Below, piece after piece: positions 32,674 to 45,161 of a DNA stretch of 64,000 nucleotides. Position 1 is the stretch's first letter. Each line of letters begins with the position of its first letter. The stretch lies in NCBI RefSeq assembly GCF_034702125.1, contig NC_085880.1, positions 11,689,757-11,753,756 on the forward strand. Reading direction: 5' to 3'. This DNA is from Engraulis encrasicolus (taxonomy: Eukaryota; Chordata; Actinopteri; Clupeiformes; Engraulidae). Made by a program: the position numbers and the translations under genes. Below the pieces are notes generated by a model. The model was not told the origin of the DNA and did not search any database. It saw only the letters and a list, made by a program, of their open reading frames with translations.

Positions 32674-35600
32674 CAGCGCCACCAGTTAGTATTGGCACCC
32701 CTTAATTTTATTTACAAAATGTGCAGTATATCCATAAATGAATGAAAATATAAACAACTTTTGCCAACAGGATATTTTAATTGAATGTCCTAAGATATTT
32801 AGAATAGCAAAGTATTTTTTTCCAAATGCATTTAGTAATTTCAAGCAAAAACATGAAAAAGGGCATGTCCATGAATATTGGCACCCCTCCTTAACAGATT
32901 GGTCTCCCACCATTAGACAGCAAAAGCAGCCTCCAAAGGTTTTGGTATTCATCTACGAGCTTCTTGCACTTCTCTAGTGGCATTTTGATGTGTGCATTTG
33001 GATGTGTGCTTTGGGTTTTTGTCTTGCTGGAGTGAACATGATCTTCACCTCAAACCAAGTGTTCTTGCACATGTACAATGATTACACATTTTCCTGTAAA
33101 TGATGATACCTGTGATGCCTGTCATGATACCTGTGATATGGTCAAAGCCTCCAATACCTAATGCATCAATGGGGTAACATAATATTATAGATCTGACACC
33201 ATGCTTGATTTTTGGTAGGGTGTTCTTTTCCTTAAAGACTTTCTTGCAGAATATGCAAACATGCTGTTTGTGTGCATCACTGAAAAGCTGTGCTATTATC
33301 TGACCTTAAACATTCATAAAATGGCTGTGTTTTCCCTGTATTCTCTTATACAGACTTCAGGTGTTCCCTTTTATGACTTTCATGAAGCAATGTGGTCTGC
33401 CTTTGACTCCAACCAAAAACCAAAACTTTGTGTAGTGTTTAACGTGTGATGCTTATTGAAAAAAACTTCCCAAAACAGTTCAAAGTTGACCTTCAGGTCT
33501 GTAGATGTTAGACCCTGTGTTTTGTCATTATTTGCACCGACTTCCACAGACTTCTATCATCATTTCTTCCCTTAACCCCACATCCAAGGATGATCTTAAC
33601 AGCTGTTTGGCAGATTTCTGAATAACACAACATAGCGTTGGAAATGGTATACCAGGGTCTTTTAACCCTATCGCACCGGACGCATCATATTTGATTCATC
33701 AAATTCAAAGCCCTCTCCCCGCTGACACAAAAAAAATAGATCTCAAAAACATCCTGCGTGTCATTTCCAAACCTCCTGCAGTACACGGAAACTGCCACAA
33801 GAGAGCAGCGGTCAACAAGAAGTTGACCACAGCTCAGCGAAAAAAAGGCAAAAATGGGGTAGAAGCGGTTTCCCTGACCGACGCTGAGATATCGTCAAAT
33901 TGCAAAGGATTTGTGTACAAATTTCCGAAATATAACTCTACATCCTTTCATTTGAACACTTGCTTTGTGCAATTAATCTAGGAAGAGTTTATATTTTTAC
34001 ACCGTGTTGCAGAGAGATCGTGCTAAAACTGATGAAACAAATAAGCACCATCCGGCGGGAAACTTACAAAGCATACCACGACTTTCATTTAACAAAACAC
34101 ACAAGTTGTTTTACTTCAAGACGAAGATATTGCCTTAACCCTGTGAAACCTGAACCATGAAAGCAATGAGAGAAAATTCTAATTTTTTGGAATTTGCTTC
34201 AATATTGGTCCCTTATAAGAAATGTAAAAAAAAAAATCTAAATTTTGTTAAGGTCACTGAGATATTTAATGCATCATATATGATGCATCAGGCTTTAAAG
34301 GGAATGAAAATTCCAATTTCATGACCATTGAAAAATGACTTTTAATGCATTTACATCTTTTTTTAATTTAAAAAAGTTGTCAGAAAATTTAATTTGAGGA
34401 TTATCTTTAAATATTTAGTGAGATCCTGCCATTTTTTTAAGCCTATCCTTGTTTTAGCAGGACCATATTTTACATTTCCCACAGCCTGGTTGGGTAATTT
34501 TTTAAAATCTATGTAAAAACATAGCTGATCGAATGCTTAACAACCTATTTATGAGTGTAATATAGATCATTATTCATTTTTGATGTTTAATTTGAATATA
34601 TGGGTCCATTACTACAATTGGACCATTTCTCCATTCACTTCAATGCATTTTTTACGAGATCATAATTTCAACATTTTGCATTACACTTTCAAAATTGCAA
34701 GTAAAACCTGTTTCTTAAGGCAATATCTTTGTCTTGAAGTAAAACAACTTGTGTGTTTTGTTAAACGATCGTCGTGGTATGCTTTGTAAGTTTCCCTATG
34801 GAGCAAATGCATTGATGGCTGACTTCCTGCCACCGCCGGATGGTGCTTATTTGTTTCATCAGTTTTAGCACGATCTCTCTGCAACACGGTGTAAAAATAT
34901 AAACTCTTCCTTGATTAATTGCACAAAGCAAGTGTTCAAATTAAAGGATGTAGAGTTATATTTCGGAAATTTGTACACAAACCTTTTGCAATTTGACGAT
35001 ATCTCAGCGTCGGTCAGGGAAACCGCTTCTACTCCATTTTTGCATTTTTCGCCGAGCTGTGATCAACTTTTGTTGACCGCTGCTCTCTTGTGGCGGTTTC
35101 CGTGTACTGCAGGACGTTTGGAAATGACACGCAGGATGTTTTTGAGATCCATTTTTTTGTGTGTCAGCGTGGAGAGGGCTTTGAATTTGATGCATCATAT
35201 ATGATGCGTCCGGCGCGATAGGGTTAAGAAACAGGTTTTACTTGCAACTTTGAAAATGTAATGCAAAATGTTGAAATTATGATCTCGTAAAAAATGCATT
35301 GAAGTGAATGGAGAAATGGTCCAATTGTAGTAATGGACCCATATATTCAAATTCCACATCAAAAATGAATAATGATCTATATTACACTCATAAATAGGTT
35401 GTTAAGCAGTCGATCAGCTATGTTTTTACATAGATTTTAAAAAAGTACCCAACCAGGCTGTGGGAAATGTAAAATATGGTCCTGCTAAAACAAGGATAGG
35501 CTTTAAAAAATGGCAGGATCTCACTAAATATTTAAAGATAATCCTCAAATTAAATTGTCTGACAACTTTTTTAAATTAAAAAAAAGTTGTAAATGCATTA

Positions 35601-36266
35601 AAAGTAATTTTTGAATGGTCATGAAATCCTGAAATCCTGATCCATTAAAGCCTGATACATCATATATGATGCATTAAATATCTCAGTGACCTTAACAAAA
35701 TTTTGATTTTTTTTTTACATTTCTTATAAGGGACCATTATTGAAGCAAATTCCAAAAAAACTGAATTTTCTCTCATTGCTTTCATGGTTCAGGTCTCACA
35801 GGGTTAAGATGACCTTTTAATTATTTGAATGTGATGTTTTTGCCAATTATTGTATTTGTGGTGTCCTCAGGCAGCCCATCTGTCTTCACATTTGTCAAAG
35901 ATGCACAAGATGTAACAGGTGGCTATTTAAAACACAAATCTAAAAAATCCTTGCCTAGTTCATGTCCTATGGGCCAAAAGCAATTTGTCAAAGGTGATTC
36001 CCATTTGTTATCTACCATATTCAAATTAGGTTTCCACAATGGTATCCAGTAAAGGGTGCCAATACCAGTGATTCCAGGAGCTTTACCTTCTTCAATGTTT
36101 TCCCTCTCGTAGTTTAGTATTCATTGCTGTTTATATTTTTCTACATTTCGCATCAGCCACAAGCTATCTATAGAACAATCATGGTTGACCTTATTATTTG
36201 TTGTCTGGAGATATGTCCCATAATGTGCTTAAGCTTCAAGGGTGCCAATACTAACTGGCGGCACTG
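32674..36266 (-). mobile_element. Tc1/mariner-like element, dead, split by a palindrome cluster
   Basis: The left terminus CAGCGCCACCAGTTAGTATT and the right terminus AATACTAACTGGCGGCACTG are inverted repeats. TA follows the right end, and the left TA is blurred. Removing the 2.14-kb insertion at 33662 leaves about 1.45 kb, the usual size of a Tc1 element. On the minus strand, CCAGCAAGACAA and AAGCACACATCC near 33000-33031 correspond to the QQD and KHTS parts of the Tc1 transposase catalytic region. No long open frame survives, so the transposase is a pseudogene. Confidence 0.8.
33662..35807. mobile_element. two interlocked piggyBac-like palindromes (A-B-A'-B')
   Basis: Five TTAA sites, at 33662, 34135, 34715, 35224 and 35804, divide the region into four arms. 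The third arm is the reverse complement of the first and the fourth of the second. The outer ends are TTAACCCTATCGC with GCGATAGGGTTAA for A, and TTAACCCTGTGA with TCACAGGGTTAA for B. The CCCT/AGGG termini at TTAA are typical of piggyBac-like MITEs. The B arms are both 576 bases; A is 469 and A' 505, largely explained by a short deletion in A. It is non-coding. Confidence 0.85.
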
Positions 36267-36550
36267 TAAACTCAATCAGGGCCGTACCCAGACATTTTCA
36301 AACACCGGGGTTAAATACTGCATGCTGTACTGCATACTGCACATTTAGAATGCTTCAAAAACTTCAGTCAAACTATTAAGTTTGTTTTTATTAATCACTG
36401 CCTTGAGGATAAATGGGGTTGGCGTATACAGTATAGACTGAATTTATCATTGTTGATCATATATTGTTTTTCATCAATAGATACATTTTACGTTACTGAA
36501 AAAAAAAATACAGAGCACATGCCCTCGGTGTCCTCAATGGTAGTTACGGA
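36267..36550. mobile_element. small repeat insertion, possibly hAT-like
   Basis: The text CAGGGCCGTACCCAGACATT to GTTACGGACATGTACCCAG interrupts sequence that is continuous at about 39978. The start resembles hAT-type termini, but the right end and a target duplication are unclear. It is non-coding. Confidence 0.4.
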
Positions 36551-37589
36551 CATGTACCCAGTCCCCAAAGCGCCAGAAGCAAATTAACTTACCGTGCTAT
36601 ACTGATAGTGATAATAATGTCTGATAGAGTGTCTGTGTCGATTGAATGATTATTGATTTAACCAGCAGCAGCAAACTTCTGTTTGACAGCTTGGTGGAGT
36701 TCTATTCTTTCAGGATCTTCTGGTGGAAAGCAGTGAAAACTTTTCGGTTTCCATCTAGGATTGTTATGGTTGGGATGGGTATTTGTAGACCAGCTGTGGT
36801 ATTATGCACAATGATTTACCATGCTGAGTTTTTAATCCATCAATCGAAAGGTAGTGGAGCTAGAGCTAGGTACTACATTGTCTCTGTTGATCCCCTGTTG
36901 AAGTGAGCTGGTTACATTACAACTGACTGCAGCAACGTAAAGTCCCTCAACATGCAACAAATCATTCCATACCAGGTCATTTACATTTCCATCAGTATTC
37001 CGACAATTACGTACATTGACTGTCTGCCATTAATAATAGATGATTTTTGTGCTTTGTGGACTGAGTATCACAAAGATTTAGTAACAGGCTACAAAAAGCC
37101 ATTCACTTGCACTAGCCTAGCACCAGTAACCACCAGAATGACAAGGACTGCTTGGAATATCAAAACGGGGTTTCTACACGTCCTCAATACTCTCACTAAC
37201 TAGGAATTGGTCCTATGTCAAAAATCCCATACATACTCCAAATATTGTCCCAATACCAATGCAACACCAACAGGCCCACACAACACAGCAGAAATATCTT
37301 GGATGATATTTGGAGTAAGACATTCCAAAAAAATATGTAAACAAACCGAGCTCCCACTATCATGATCTTGTCAAGTGCTTACAAGACAAGTGTAGCGTGA
37401 GGGTCTGGGCAATACAACCACAAGTTAAAATGGGCTGGAATTCTCCTTTAACCCAGACCTCACAACTCTACTCACATCTCTCTCTCTCTCTCTCTCTCTC
37501 TCTGGATATAATGGACTTTGGAAAATAGCTCCGCAGTTATCTTAGGCTAATGGTAAAATTGGATGAATTTAAATGTTTTTTAATTTAAT
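36551..37589. other. duplicated intergenic segment upstream of receptor 6
   Basis: The sequence matches 39985-40985 between receptors 6 and 7 (for example GGTGGAAAGCAGTGAAAACT in both), ending in a (CT)n tract at 37471-37502. Small open frames in the two copies are not conserved end to end, so I do not call a gene. Confidence 0.6.
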
Positions 37590-37767
37590 GAATGAACAAT
37601 CAGTATCCATTGCAGTGCTAACAAGGTTATGAGGCTTTCTGCTGAGCCAGACTATAATAAATGGGTGTTTGGCTTGTTCAGCAAACAAACTGTTTCAGCC
37701 CCTTCTAGAGAACATCTTCCACTCCGGCTGGTACGGTCTCACTTCCCTCCACTCTCCCAAACAGTTG
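37590..37767 (+). promoter_or_regulatory. core promoter and untranslated exon 1 of receptor 6
   Basis: TATAATAAAT lies at 37653-37662 and the exon ends TTG|GTGAGT, with the donor GT at 37768-37769. The acceptor CCTCCTTCAG ends at 38221, giving a 454-bp intron, one base longer than that of receptor 4. The intron's AC tract is short (about 38119-38134). Confidence 0.6.
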
Positions 37768-38281
37768 GTGAGTTCGCGCCTATATTCCTATAGTCTTGAT
37801 GTTTCACTTGATCAGACCTTGTGCTGTTTTGTTTTGATTGTATGAGCATTATTCGCTGACACTGTGTCAAATTTAACCAGAAAATGCATGAGCAAACTGA
37901 GATTGGGCGGATATAAGAAATTACTGACAAACCACTTCTTCACGTGGAGTAAAATAAGAGACAACCAAATTGCTGAATTATCTGTTAATATCTCTCAAAA
38001 CAGTGTTATAGCCTACAGAGTTCTTGCTGTGACAATTGTGTACATAAACCGTGCATCAGGAGATGTGCCATTGTGTGTACAAACAAAAGCACACATGTGC
38101 CACATGTGCGCGCGCGCACGCACACACACACACACCAGATAAAAGCCTCAGTTCATACGGTTGAGTCGGTGTTGGTCTCCTTTGTGTGATTTTTTTAATG
38201 ACCCCATCTCCCCTCCTTCAGACTCTCTTCCCGCTGTACTGGACTGCTGAGACTGCGAAAGACTCTCTGAAGGAGACACCA

Positions 38282-39199
38282 ATGGAAGGATTTCACATCA
38301 AGACTTTGGAGTTCTTAAACGTGACCAATACAGATGACTTCAAGTTCTTCATGTCAGTTCACACCTGGATGATCTTGCTCATCGCTCTACCTGTGGTGTG
38401 CTTGGCCATACGGGGACTCCTGCCTGTGATCAAGAGCGACCATGTGGTGCCAGTGTATGTCATCAACCTGCTCATCTCGGATGTATTTCAGATGTTTGGC
38501 AGACCAATCAGCCTTAGTATGTCACCTTCAGGTGTCGTTTTTGAGCTGATTTCTTTCCTGTGTTGCTCTGGGTTGCTTGCAAGCATCTTGTTCATGTTGT
38601 GCATTGCTGGGGAGAGATACGCTATGATTGTCCATCCCTTGTGGTACAGGTTTCACCGGACTATCAAAAAGTCAATTCTCTGCTCTATGACTGTGTGGAT
38701 GGTCACTTTTATTTCAATCGGTATGATTGTGTTAGGAACTGTGAACAATATCATTGGAATGGACACAGTGTTTGTTATCTGGTGTGTTCTGTGTCTTCTT
38801 CCCTATCCGTTTGCCTTATTCTTCATTGTTGAGACCTGGAGGGCTCTCTCCAAGTCCATCTCCATCTCTCCACGTGAACAGAGGAGGATCATGGGAATGC
38901 TAGCTCTCGTACTGATCATCTACACTGCTTTCTTCTTGCCCAACATCATAGTGGCACTGCTAATGAGCTCATGTCCCTGGATGTTTACAGACTACTCGTT
39001 TCAATGCCTGACTGCGATGACCACTGCACTTCTCTCCCTTAACCTTGTGGCGGATCCTGTGCTTTATGTGTTCATGGGGAAAAGGAGTTCACCATCCATC
39101 CCATGTTGTCAATGTAGGAGACGCAGTCACCAGGAAGAGCAGGAGAGTACTGTGATGAATCCTCCACTGGTGAACACGACCAGCACTGGAACAACCTGA
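38282..39199 (+). CDS. class A G-protein-coupled receptor (receptor 6)
   Basis: This is an intact 305-residue receptor. An upstream in-frame ATG at 38186 is rejected because it lies before the predicted splice acceptor; the Met at 38282 aligns with all paralogues. TM1 reads MILLIALPVV where the others have a proline (ILPIALP), an unusual loss. TM3 begins CCSGLLAS, and the TM4-TM5 loop reads TVNNIIGMD, shared with receptor 7 apart from one residue. TM6 ends FFLPNI, where others have FFLPH or FFLPY. Loop 3 has Cys before PWM and Cys in YSFQC. The tail reads CCQCRRRS, then the usual acidic stretch. Its flanks are duplicates of those around the broken receptor. Probably functional. Confidence 0.9.
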   Translation: MEGFHIKTLEFLNVTNTDDFKFFMSVHTWMILLIALPVVCLAIRGLLPVIKSDHVVPVYVINLLISDVFQMFGRPISLSMSPSGVVFELISFLCCSGLLASILFMLCIAGERYAMIVHPLWYRFHRTIKKSILCSMTVWMVTFISIGMIVLGTVNNIIGMDTVFVIWCVLCLLPYPFALFFIVETWRALSKSISISPREQRRIMGMLALVLIIYTAFFLPNIIVALLMSSCPWMFTDYSFQCLTAMTTALLSLNLVADPVLYVFMGKRSSPSIPCCQCRRRSHQEEQESTVMNPPLVNTTSTGTT

Positions 39200-40942
39200 T
39201 CGCACAGAATTCCGTGACATGAACTCTTAGGACACAATTTGTGGCAGTTGCCAAAATTCCATGATGGGGTCACGGAAGTACTTTCTATACATTCACACAA
39301 CAGTATGGTCTTCTATCATCAAAAGAGTAACCTCATGGTGCTGAAATACTTTTCCCTAAACCCAACCTGTCAGCCGAGAAATGTTTTATGAAAAATGTTT
39401 GAAATGAGAAAATAGTTGAGATGAAACATAGAACATAAATTGGAACAAGACTGTAGGATAGATCTTTGGGAACATAGAGAAGACACTAATGTGGGCCCAT
39501 CACAGAAAGCACTTTAGTGACTTCCATCACAAAATGTTCTCTCTAAAACTGCCACAGATTTTGTGTTGAAAAGGGCAGTGTTCATTTCACGGAACACTGT
39601 GAGTTCATGATGACTAGAGAGATGTACATGAGATACTGAGACTAAAAAAATTATGAGAACTCTTGCTGACATCAGCTGTATTGCTCACGCTATCCTTGAC
39701 TTGTACCTGATGACGTCATATTTTTTGTTCAGCCCTTTCCGAGATCCTTGCCTTTATAAAGGGGGAATGGTTTGTTTACATTAAAAGAAAATTCTAAGTG
39801 ATACTCTGGGATTTTTTTTACATAAGATCCTAATCTGAGTATTGTAGATGTGTAGGCTAGAGAGACTTTTTTCATATCCAAGCAGTCCTTGTAATTCCAG
39901 GGGTCACTGGTGCTAGGCTAGTGCAAGTGAAAAATGGCCTTTGTGAAGCCCGTCACTAAAATGGTATTATACTCTCAGTCCACAAAGTGCAAGAAGCAAA
40001 TTAACTTACAGTGTTATACTGATCGTGATAATGACTGATAGAGTGTCTGAGTCGATTGAATGATTTTATTGATAAACCAACCTCGTGTTTATACCTGAGC
40101 AGCAGCAGTGGACTTCAGTTTGACAGCTTGGTGGAGTTCCGTTCTTTCAGGATCTTCTGGTGGAAAGCAGTGAAAACTTTTCGGTTTCCCTCTAGGATTG
40201 TTATGGTTGGAATAGGTATTTGTAGACCAGCTGTGGTATTATGCACAATGATTTACCATGCTGGGTTTTTAATCCATCAATCGAAAGGCAGTGGAGCAAG
40301 AGCTACCTACTATGTCTCTGGCGATTCCCTATTGAAGTGAGCTGGTTACATTACAACTTACAATAGAAACATAAAGTTCCTCCGCTCCTGAGAAAAACCT
40401 TCAACATTCAACAATTAATTCCATACCAGGTCTTTTTCATCTCCATCGGTATTCAGACAATTACTGTATATTGAGTGTCTGCCATAATAATTTATTATTT
40501 GTTGTGCTTTGTCCACTGAGCATCATAAAGATTTTGTAATAGGCCACAAAATTGTCATTCACTTGCTCTAGCCTAGCACCAGTAATCACCAGAATTACAA
40601 GGACTGCTTGGAATATCAAAAGAAAGTGTCTCTACACGTCTACAATCACACACTAGGAATTGGTCCTTTTTCAAAAATCCCAGAGTATCACTTTAACTTA
40701 CTCCAAATATTGTCCCAAAACCAATGCAACACCAACAGGCACCCCAACACAGTAGAAATGTCTTGGATGATATTTGGAGTATCTTAAGACATTCCAAAAA
40801 AATGTGAACAAACCAAGCCCCCCACTATCAGGATCTCATCAAGTACTTACAAGACCAGGGTAGCGTGAGCATCTGGGCAATACAACCACATGTTCCAATG
40901 GGCTGGAATTCTCCTTTAACCCAAACCTCACGAATCTACTCA

Positions 40943-40990
<48 letters not shown>

Positions 40991-41164
40991 GCTCCATTTC
41001 ATTTTTCATTATTGCTTGTCAAATTCAATTGTGATTCTGTTCTAACTTGAGCATAAAACAAAACAGATTTTGATTATTTTTGGATATAATGGATCTTGCT
41101 AAATGGCTCTTCACTTACGTATTGTAGGCTAATGGTAACATTGGATGAATTTAAATGCTTTTTT
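39200..41164. other. intergenic segment between receptors 6 and 7, with (CT)n
   Basis: It holds the conserved 3' flank (39200-39340), the 3' module (39465-39640), the block shared with 36.55-37.5 kb, and an uninterrupted upstream block (40680-40985). That last block gives the empty site for the MITE at 6701. A CT tract lies at 40945-40987. I recognise no gene. Confidence 0.6.
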
Positions 41165-41345
41165 TATGAGTCAACCATCTGTATCCATTGCGTTGCTAAC
41201 AAGGTTATGAGGCTTGCAGCAGAGCCAGATTATAATAAATGGGTGTTTGGCTTGTTCAGCAAACAAACTGTTTCAGCCCCTTCTAGAGAACATCTTCCAC
41301 TCCGGCTTGTACAGTCTCACTTCCCTCCACTCTCTCAAACAGTTG
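41165..41345 (+). promoter_or_regulatory. core promoter and untranslated exon 1 of receptor 7
   Basis: TATAATAAAT lies at 41231-41240 and the exon ends TTG|GTGAGT, with the donor GT at 41346-41347. The best acceptor is GTGGCTACAG ending at 41613, for an intron of only 268 bp. A deletion has removed the middle of the intron including the AC microsatellite found in the other copies. Confidence 0.6.
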
Positions 41346-41640
41346 GTGAGTTCGCTCCTATATTCCTATATTCTTGATGTTTCACTTGATCAGACCTTGT
41401 GCTGTTTTTGTGTTGATTGTATGAGCGTTATTCGCTGACACTGTGTCAAATATAGTCGGCAAATGCAAGAGTAAACACAAGCAAATTCATGAGCTGATAA
41501 AAGTTTCAGTTCATACATTTGAGCTGGTGTTGGTGTCTTTCGTGTGACTCTTTTTTTAAATGACTCAATCTCTCCTTCCCCCCCCCCTCTCTCTCTTCAC
41601 GCTGTGGCTACAGAAGAAACTCAGAAGAAGAAAAAAACTT

Positions 41641-42546
41641 ATGGAAGCATTTCACATCAAGGCCTTGGAGTTCTTAAACGTGACAGATATAAATGACATG
41701 AACTTCTTCATGTCAATTCACAGCTGGGCGATCTTGCCCATCGCTCTACCTGTGGTGTGCTTGGCCATTCGGGGGCTGCAGCCTGTGATCAAGAGTGACC
41801 ATGTGGTGTCAGTGTATGTTATCAACCTGCTCATCTCTGATGTGCTTCAGATGTGTGGCAGACCAATCTACCTCAGCATGACGCCTTCTGGTGTCGTTTA
41901 TGAGCTGGTTGCTTTCCTCTATATGTCTGGACTGCATGCAAGCATCTTCTTCATGTTGTGCATTGCTGGGGAGAGATACGCCATGATCGTCCATCCCCTG
42001 TGGTACAGGTTTTACCGGACTATCAAAAAGTCAATTCTCTGCTCTATGACTGTGTGGATGGTCACTTTTATTTCATTCGGTATGATTGTGTTAGGAACTG
42101 TGAACAATATCATTGGGGTGGACACAGTGCTTGTTATCTGGTGTGTTCTGTGCCTTCTTCCCTATCCATTCGTCATATTCTTCATTGTGGAGACCTGGAG
42201 GGCTCTCTCCAAGTCCATTTCCATCTCTCCACGTGAACAGAGGAGGATCATGGGAATGCTGGCCCTCGTCCTGATCATCTACACTGCTTTCTTCTTGCCA
42301 CACATAATAGTGACACTGCTCATGTGCTCATGTCCCTGGGTGTTCACAGACTATTCATTTCAGTGTGTGGCGGTAACGACCACTGCACTTCTCTCCCTTA
42401 ACCTTGTGGCGGATCCTGTGCTTTATGTGTTCATGGGGACAAGGAGTTCACCCTGCCTGCCATGTTGTCGATGTAGCAGACGCAGTCAGCTGGAAAGTAC
42501 TGTGATGAATCCTCCACTGGTGAACAACACAACCCGCAGTACGTAA
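41641..42546 (+). CDS. class A G-protein-coupled receptor (receptor 7)
   Basis: This is an intact 301-residue receptor. The frame is open upstream to an ATG at 41560, but that part precedes the predicted acceptor; the Met at 41641 aligns with the other copies. It has an NVT sequon near residue 13, GERY, SPREQRR, FFLPH and ADPVLY. Intracellular loop 2 reads WYRFYRT where all other copies read WYRFHRT or WYRIHRT. TM5 reads PFVIFFIVETW, as in receptor 8. Loop 3 is CSCPWVFTDYSFQC. The tail lacks the acidic EEQE stretch and ends with VNNTTRST, shared with receptor 8. Probably functional. Confidence 0.9.
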   Translation: MEAFHIKALEFLNVTDINDMNFFMSIHSWAILPIALPVVCLAIRGLQPVIKSDHVVSVYVINLLISDVLQMCGRPIYLSMTPSGVVYELVAFLYMSGLHASIFFMLCIAGERYAMIVHPLWYRFYRTIKKSILCSMTVWMVTFISFGMIVLGTVNNIIGVDTVLVIWCVLCLLPYPFVIFFIVETWRALSKSISISPREQRRIMGMLALVLIIYTAFFLPHIIVTLLMCSCPWVFTDYSFQCVAVTTTALLSLNLVADPVLYVFMGTRSSPCLPCCRCSRRSQLESTVMNPPLVNNTTRST

Positions 42547-42550
42547 ATAC

Positions 42551-43594
42551 TGTAATAATTATTGGTTTAAGGAGGGATCACACGAGCAGTTACCCAGAGG
42601 AATCAGAACACAGCAGTCATTTCAGTTATGGAAGTCAAAGTACAGCTTTATTTCATTAATTATTATTAGCACACATAAATAAAACGGGCATTGGTCAGAG
42701 CGGGTCAGCGCAACTTAAACTACGGTGACTGAGACAGAACCCTCCCACAAGAGTGCAGCACAGCAAACAATAACCCCTTATGGTCACGGCAAAACGTCAC
42801 AGCAAAACTGGTCATTCAACTAGCAATTCACAGCAAGCAAAGACATGGCAAAATCACTGCATTACAGTGAACGTCAGGTATCCAACCCACAGCACACAAT
42901 TACACACTATAGTGTTCAAATCAGGTGCACAGGTTTCCCCCCCAGCCCCAGGTTCAAGTCCACTGCTACTCCGACCCTCCCATAAAAACAACACACACAT
43001 TCACACATGCACACACACACAATGTTCGATGCGTAAAAGAGGAACTTATCTGTTTTCCTCAAGACCCCTTCCTGGGGTCTGGTTGTCCACAGGACTAGGC
43101 AGCGTCCAGCAGTCAATTGGCGCGCGCCCCCGAGCCGGGCTCTGCACCTGGCCTATGTGCAATCAGAGTCTCACTGCAATAAAGTTTGTGGCTCTTGAGC
43201 ATAAGCAGGTAGCGGGCTCGCGCTGGTAATAGTGTCCAGGACCAGCGCGTAGCACACAAACAGGTAGCGGGTTCTTTGGCAACAGACACTCTTCTGGTGA
43301 GGACGCCGGGCACAGCGGCGGACCTAATGCATTAATAACACAGCCTAGACTAAATGCCCCCCATAGACTATCTTCACCGGCGGTGATCCTATTGACCGCG
43401 ACCAGCACAATTCGTCACCCCTTGTGTCCGACCGCGCGCCTCGGCGTCTCGAGTCCCCCCGCGTCTCTCGCTGATTACCACCTGTAGGTCCATATCAAGC
43501 CTCACGCACAGGTGAGCCCAATCAGCTGCGTGCCTCCAGCCAATTAAGCTCTCCACACTAATTTCGCCCCGCACCCAATGGTAACAATTCACCA
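42551..43594 (-). mobile_element. probable solo LTR in receptor 7 3' flank
   Basis: Sequence that is continuous after receptor 8 (AAATACTAAGACAATTCAC) is interrupted here by about 1.04 kb. The ends TGTAATAATTATTGG and CCAATGGTAACAATTCACCA are imperfect inverted matches of the TG...CA type. TTTATTT-type words near 42648 suggest a polyadenylation signal on the minus strand. A clean target duplication is not visible. No coding region is recognised. Confidence 0.5.
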
Positions 43595-45161
43595 CTATAC
43601 TAAGACAATTCACAATTTAATTGTACTCAAGGGAGGTTCACAAAAAATATGATTAAATTTTATGGATCACGAGCATAGTTGTGGGCTTGTGGCACATTGT
43701 TGTAAATATTGTCTTAGACATACTTATTTAGTAGAGAAAATATTGAACTATTAAGAGACAGTGTGGTAGTAAGACGCTGAATCAAGGTGAACATTATGTA
43801 AATGGGATTGCTTGTAGATTTGCAGTATGTGGATTAGCGACATGATAGGATAGGGTAGCCTACTATTGCAACAGCACTCTCCTCAAATAGCTAAAAGACT
43901 ACAAACGCTGAGTGAGTTTAAATGTTCCTTTTGTTAGATAGGCCTATTGCATTGAAAATATTGTTATTATTTTCTGGGGTGTCAAATGTAGAATTTGGAC
44001 ACAGGTCACAGCAATCAGCTGATCCTGAAATGTTTGAGTCAAGTTTGAGGCAGGGTTTTTACTTTTCAATAACACTTTAAGGGGTCAGTGTTACACTGTC
44101 TCCATCTCAATATGTACAATAACTGGTAACGTGTAATATCATATCATGTTAGACATCAGAAACCTTGTATCTTCACTCTATTCGTATTATTTTATATTTG
44201 TTCTTTATCTATTATAAGATCAGTCAGTCAGTCAATGCAACAATGTACTGGTGTTGATTTAACATCATGAATTTACATATTTTTGACTATGACACCTCTG
44301 TTTACTTTTTTATTGCTGAACTCATTACATGTCCTGTGGGGATGCATGCTTGTGTAGTGCCATGTTCACTCTAAGTGAAAATATTTCTTGGACATGCTAT
44401 TTGTAAGAACTTTGTATTTGATTGATTCTTTCAACAGTTCGAAGTGATGGATTTGTAGAAATGTGTCACTCTTACCTTTTACAGTGTCCTTCTGATTTAC
44501 CTTTTCTAGAGCTTGTGTCTACTTTTTGATCATAGTCATTTGAACTTAAAATATGTGTGATATAGTGTGAAACTGTGCGTATCATTAACGTTTATTAATA
44601 TTTGTGGACATTTTGGTTTTCACATGTAGTTTACTTTTCCTTAAATGTCCTCTTTTATTTTTCATAGGCCTATGTATATGAATACATACAGTACATACAT
44701 ACAGTACTTACATACAGACAACCGTGCACTCTTGCGCACGCGCACACGCACACGCACACACACACACACACATACACACACATGCGTATATAGGCTATTA
44801 AAGACTTTGCATACTTTTCTTCACACTCTTGAATAAATATGTATTTAAAAAAATTACGTGTTGTCTATGTGTTTGTCTTTTATGATGGTCTGACATCAAG
44901 CCAGACAGGGGTTTATAGGCGTATATATATATATATATATATATATAAACTCCAACATGTGTAAAAAATGGAAATGTAATGTACATCGTACATCGTATGG
45001 CTCTTCTACAATACTATAACGTTAGCCTACCTAGTGTCTGTCTGTCTGTCTGTCTGTATGTCCGGTGCAATGTCTGTGATTGTCTTAGGGGGCACCAAAC
45101 ACAACATCATAACCGTATATAAAGATTTAGGCCTACATCATGTCATATAGTATTGGTCAAT
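43595..45161. other. 3' flank of receptor 7, copy 1 of a segmental duplication
   Basis: The sequence is nearly identical to 50850-52349 plus 53797-53935 after receptor 8. It contains a short (AC)n tract (44730-44783), an AATAAA near 44832 and a short (TA)n tract (44922-44946). The AATAAA is conserved in the other copy (near 52149) but lies over 2 kb from the stop codon, so its link to the receptor transcript is uncertain. No gene is seen. Confidence 0.65.

Noticed and set aside
36551..36906. 86-codon frame shared with 40056-40340 (ends resemble GGSGARA-type text) as a conserved gene
   Set aside because: The two copies sit in recently duplicated DNA and their starts and ends differ; DNA-level identity alone explains the similarity.
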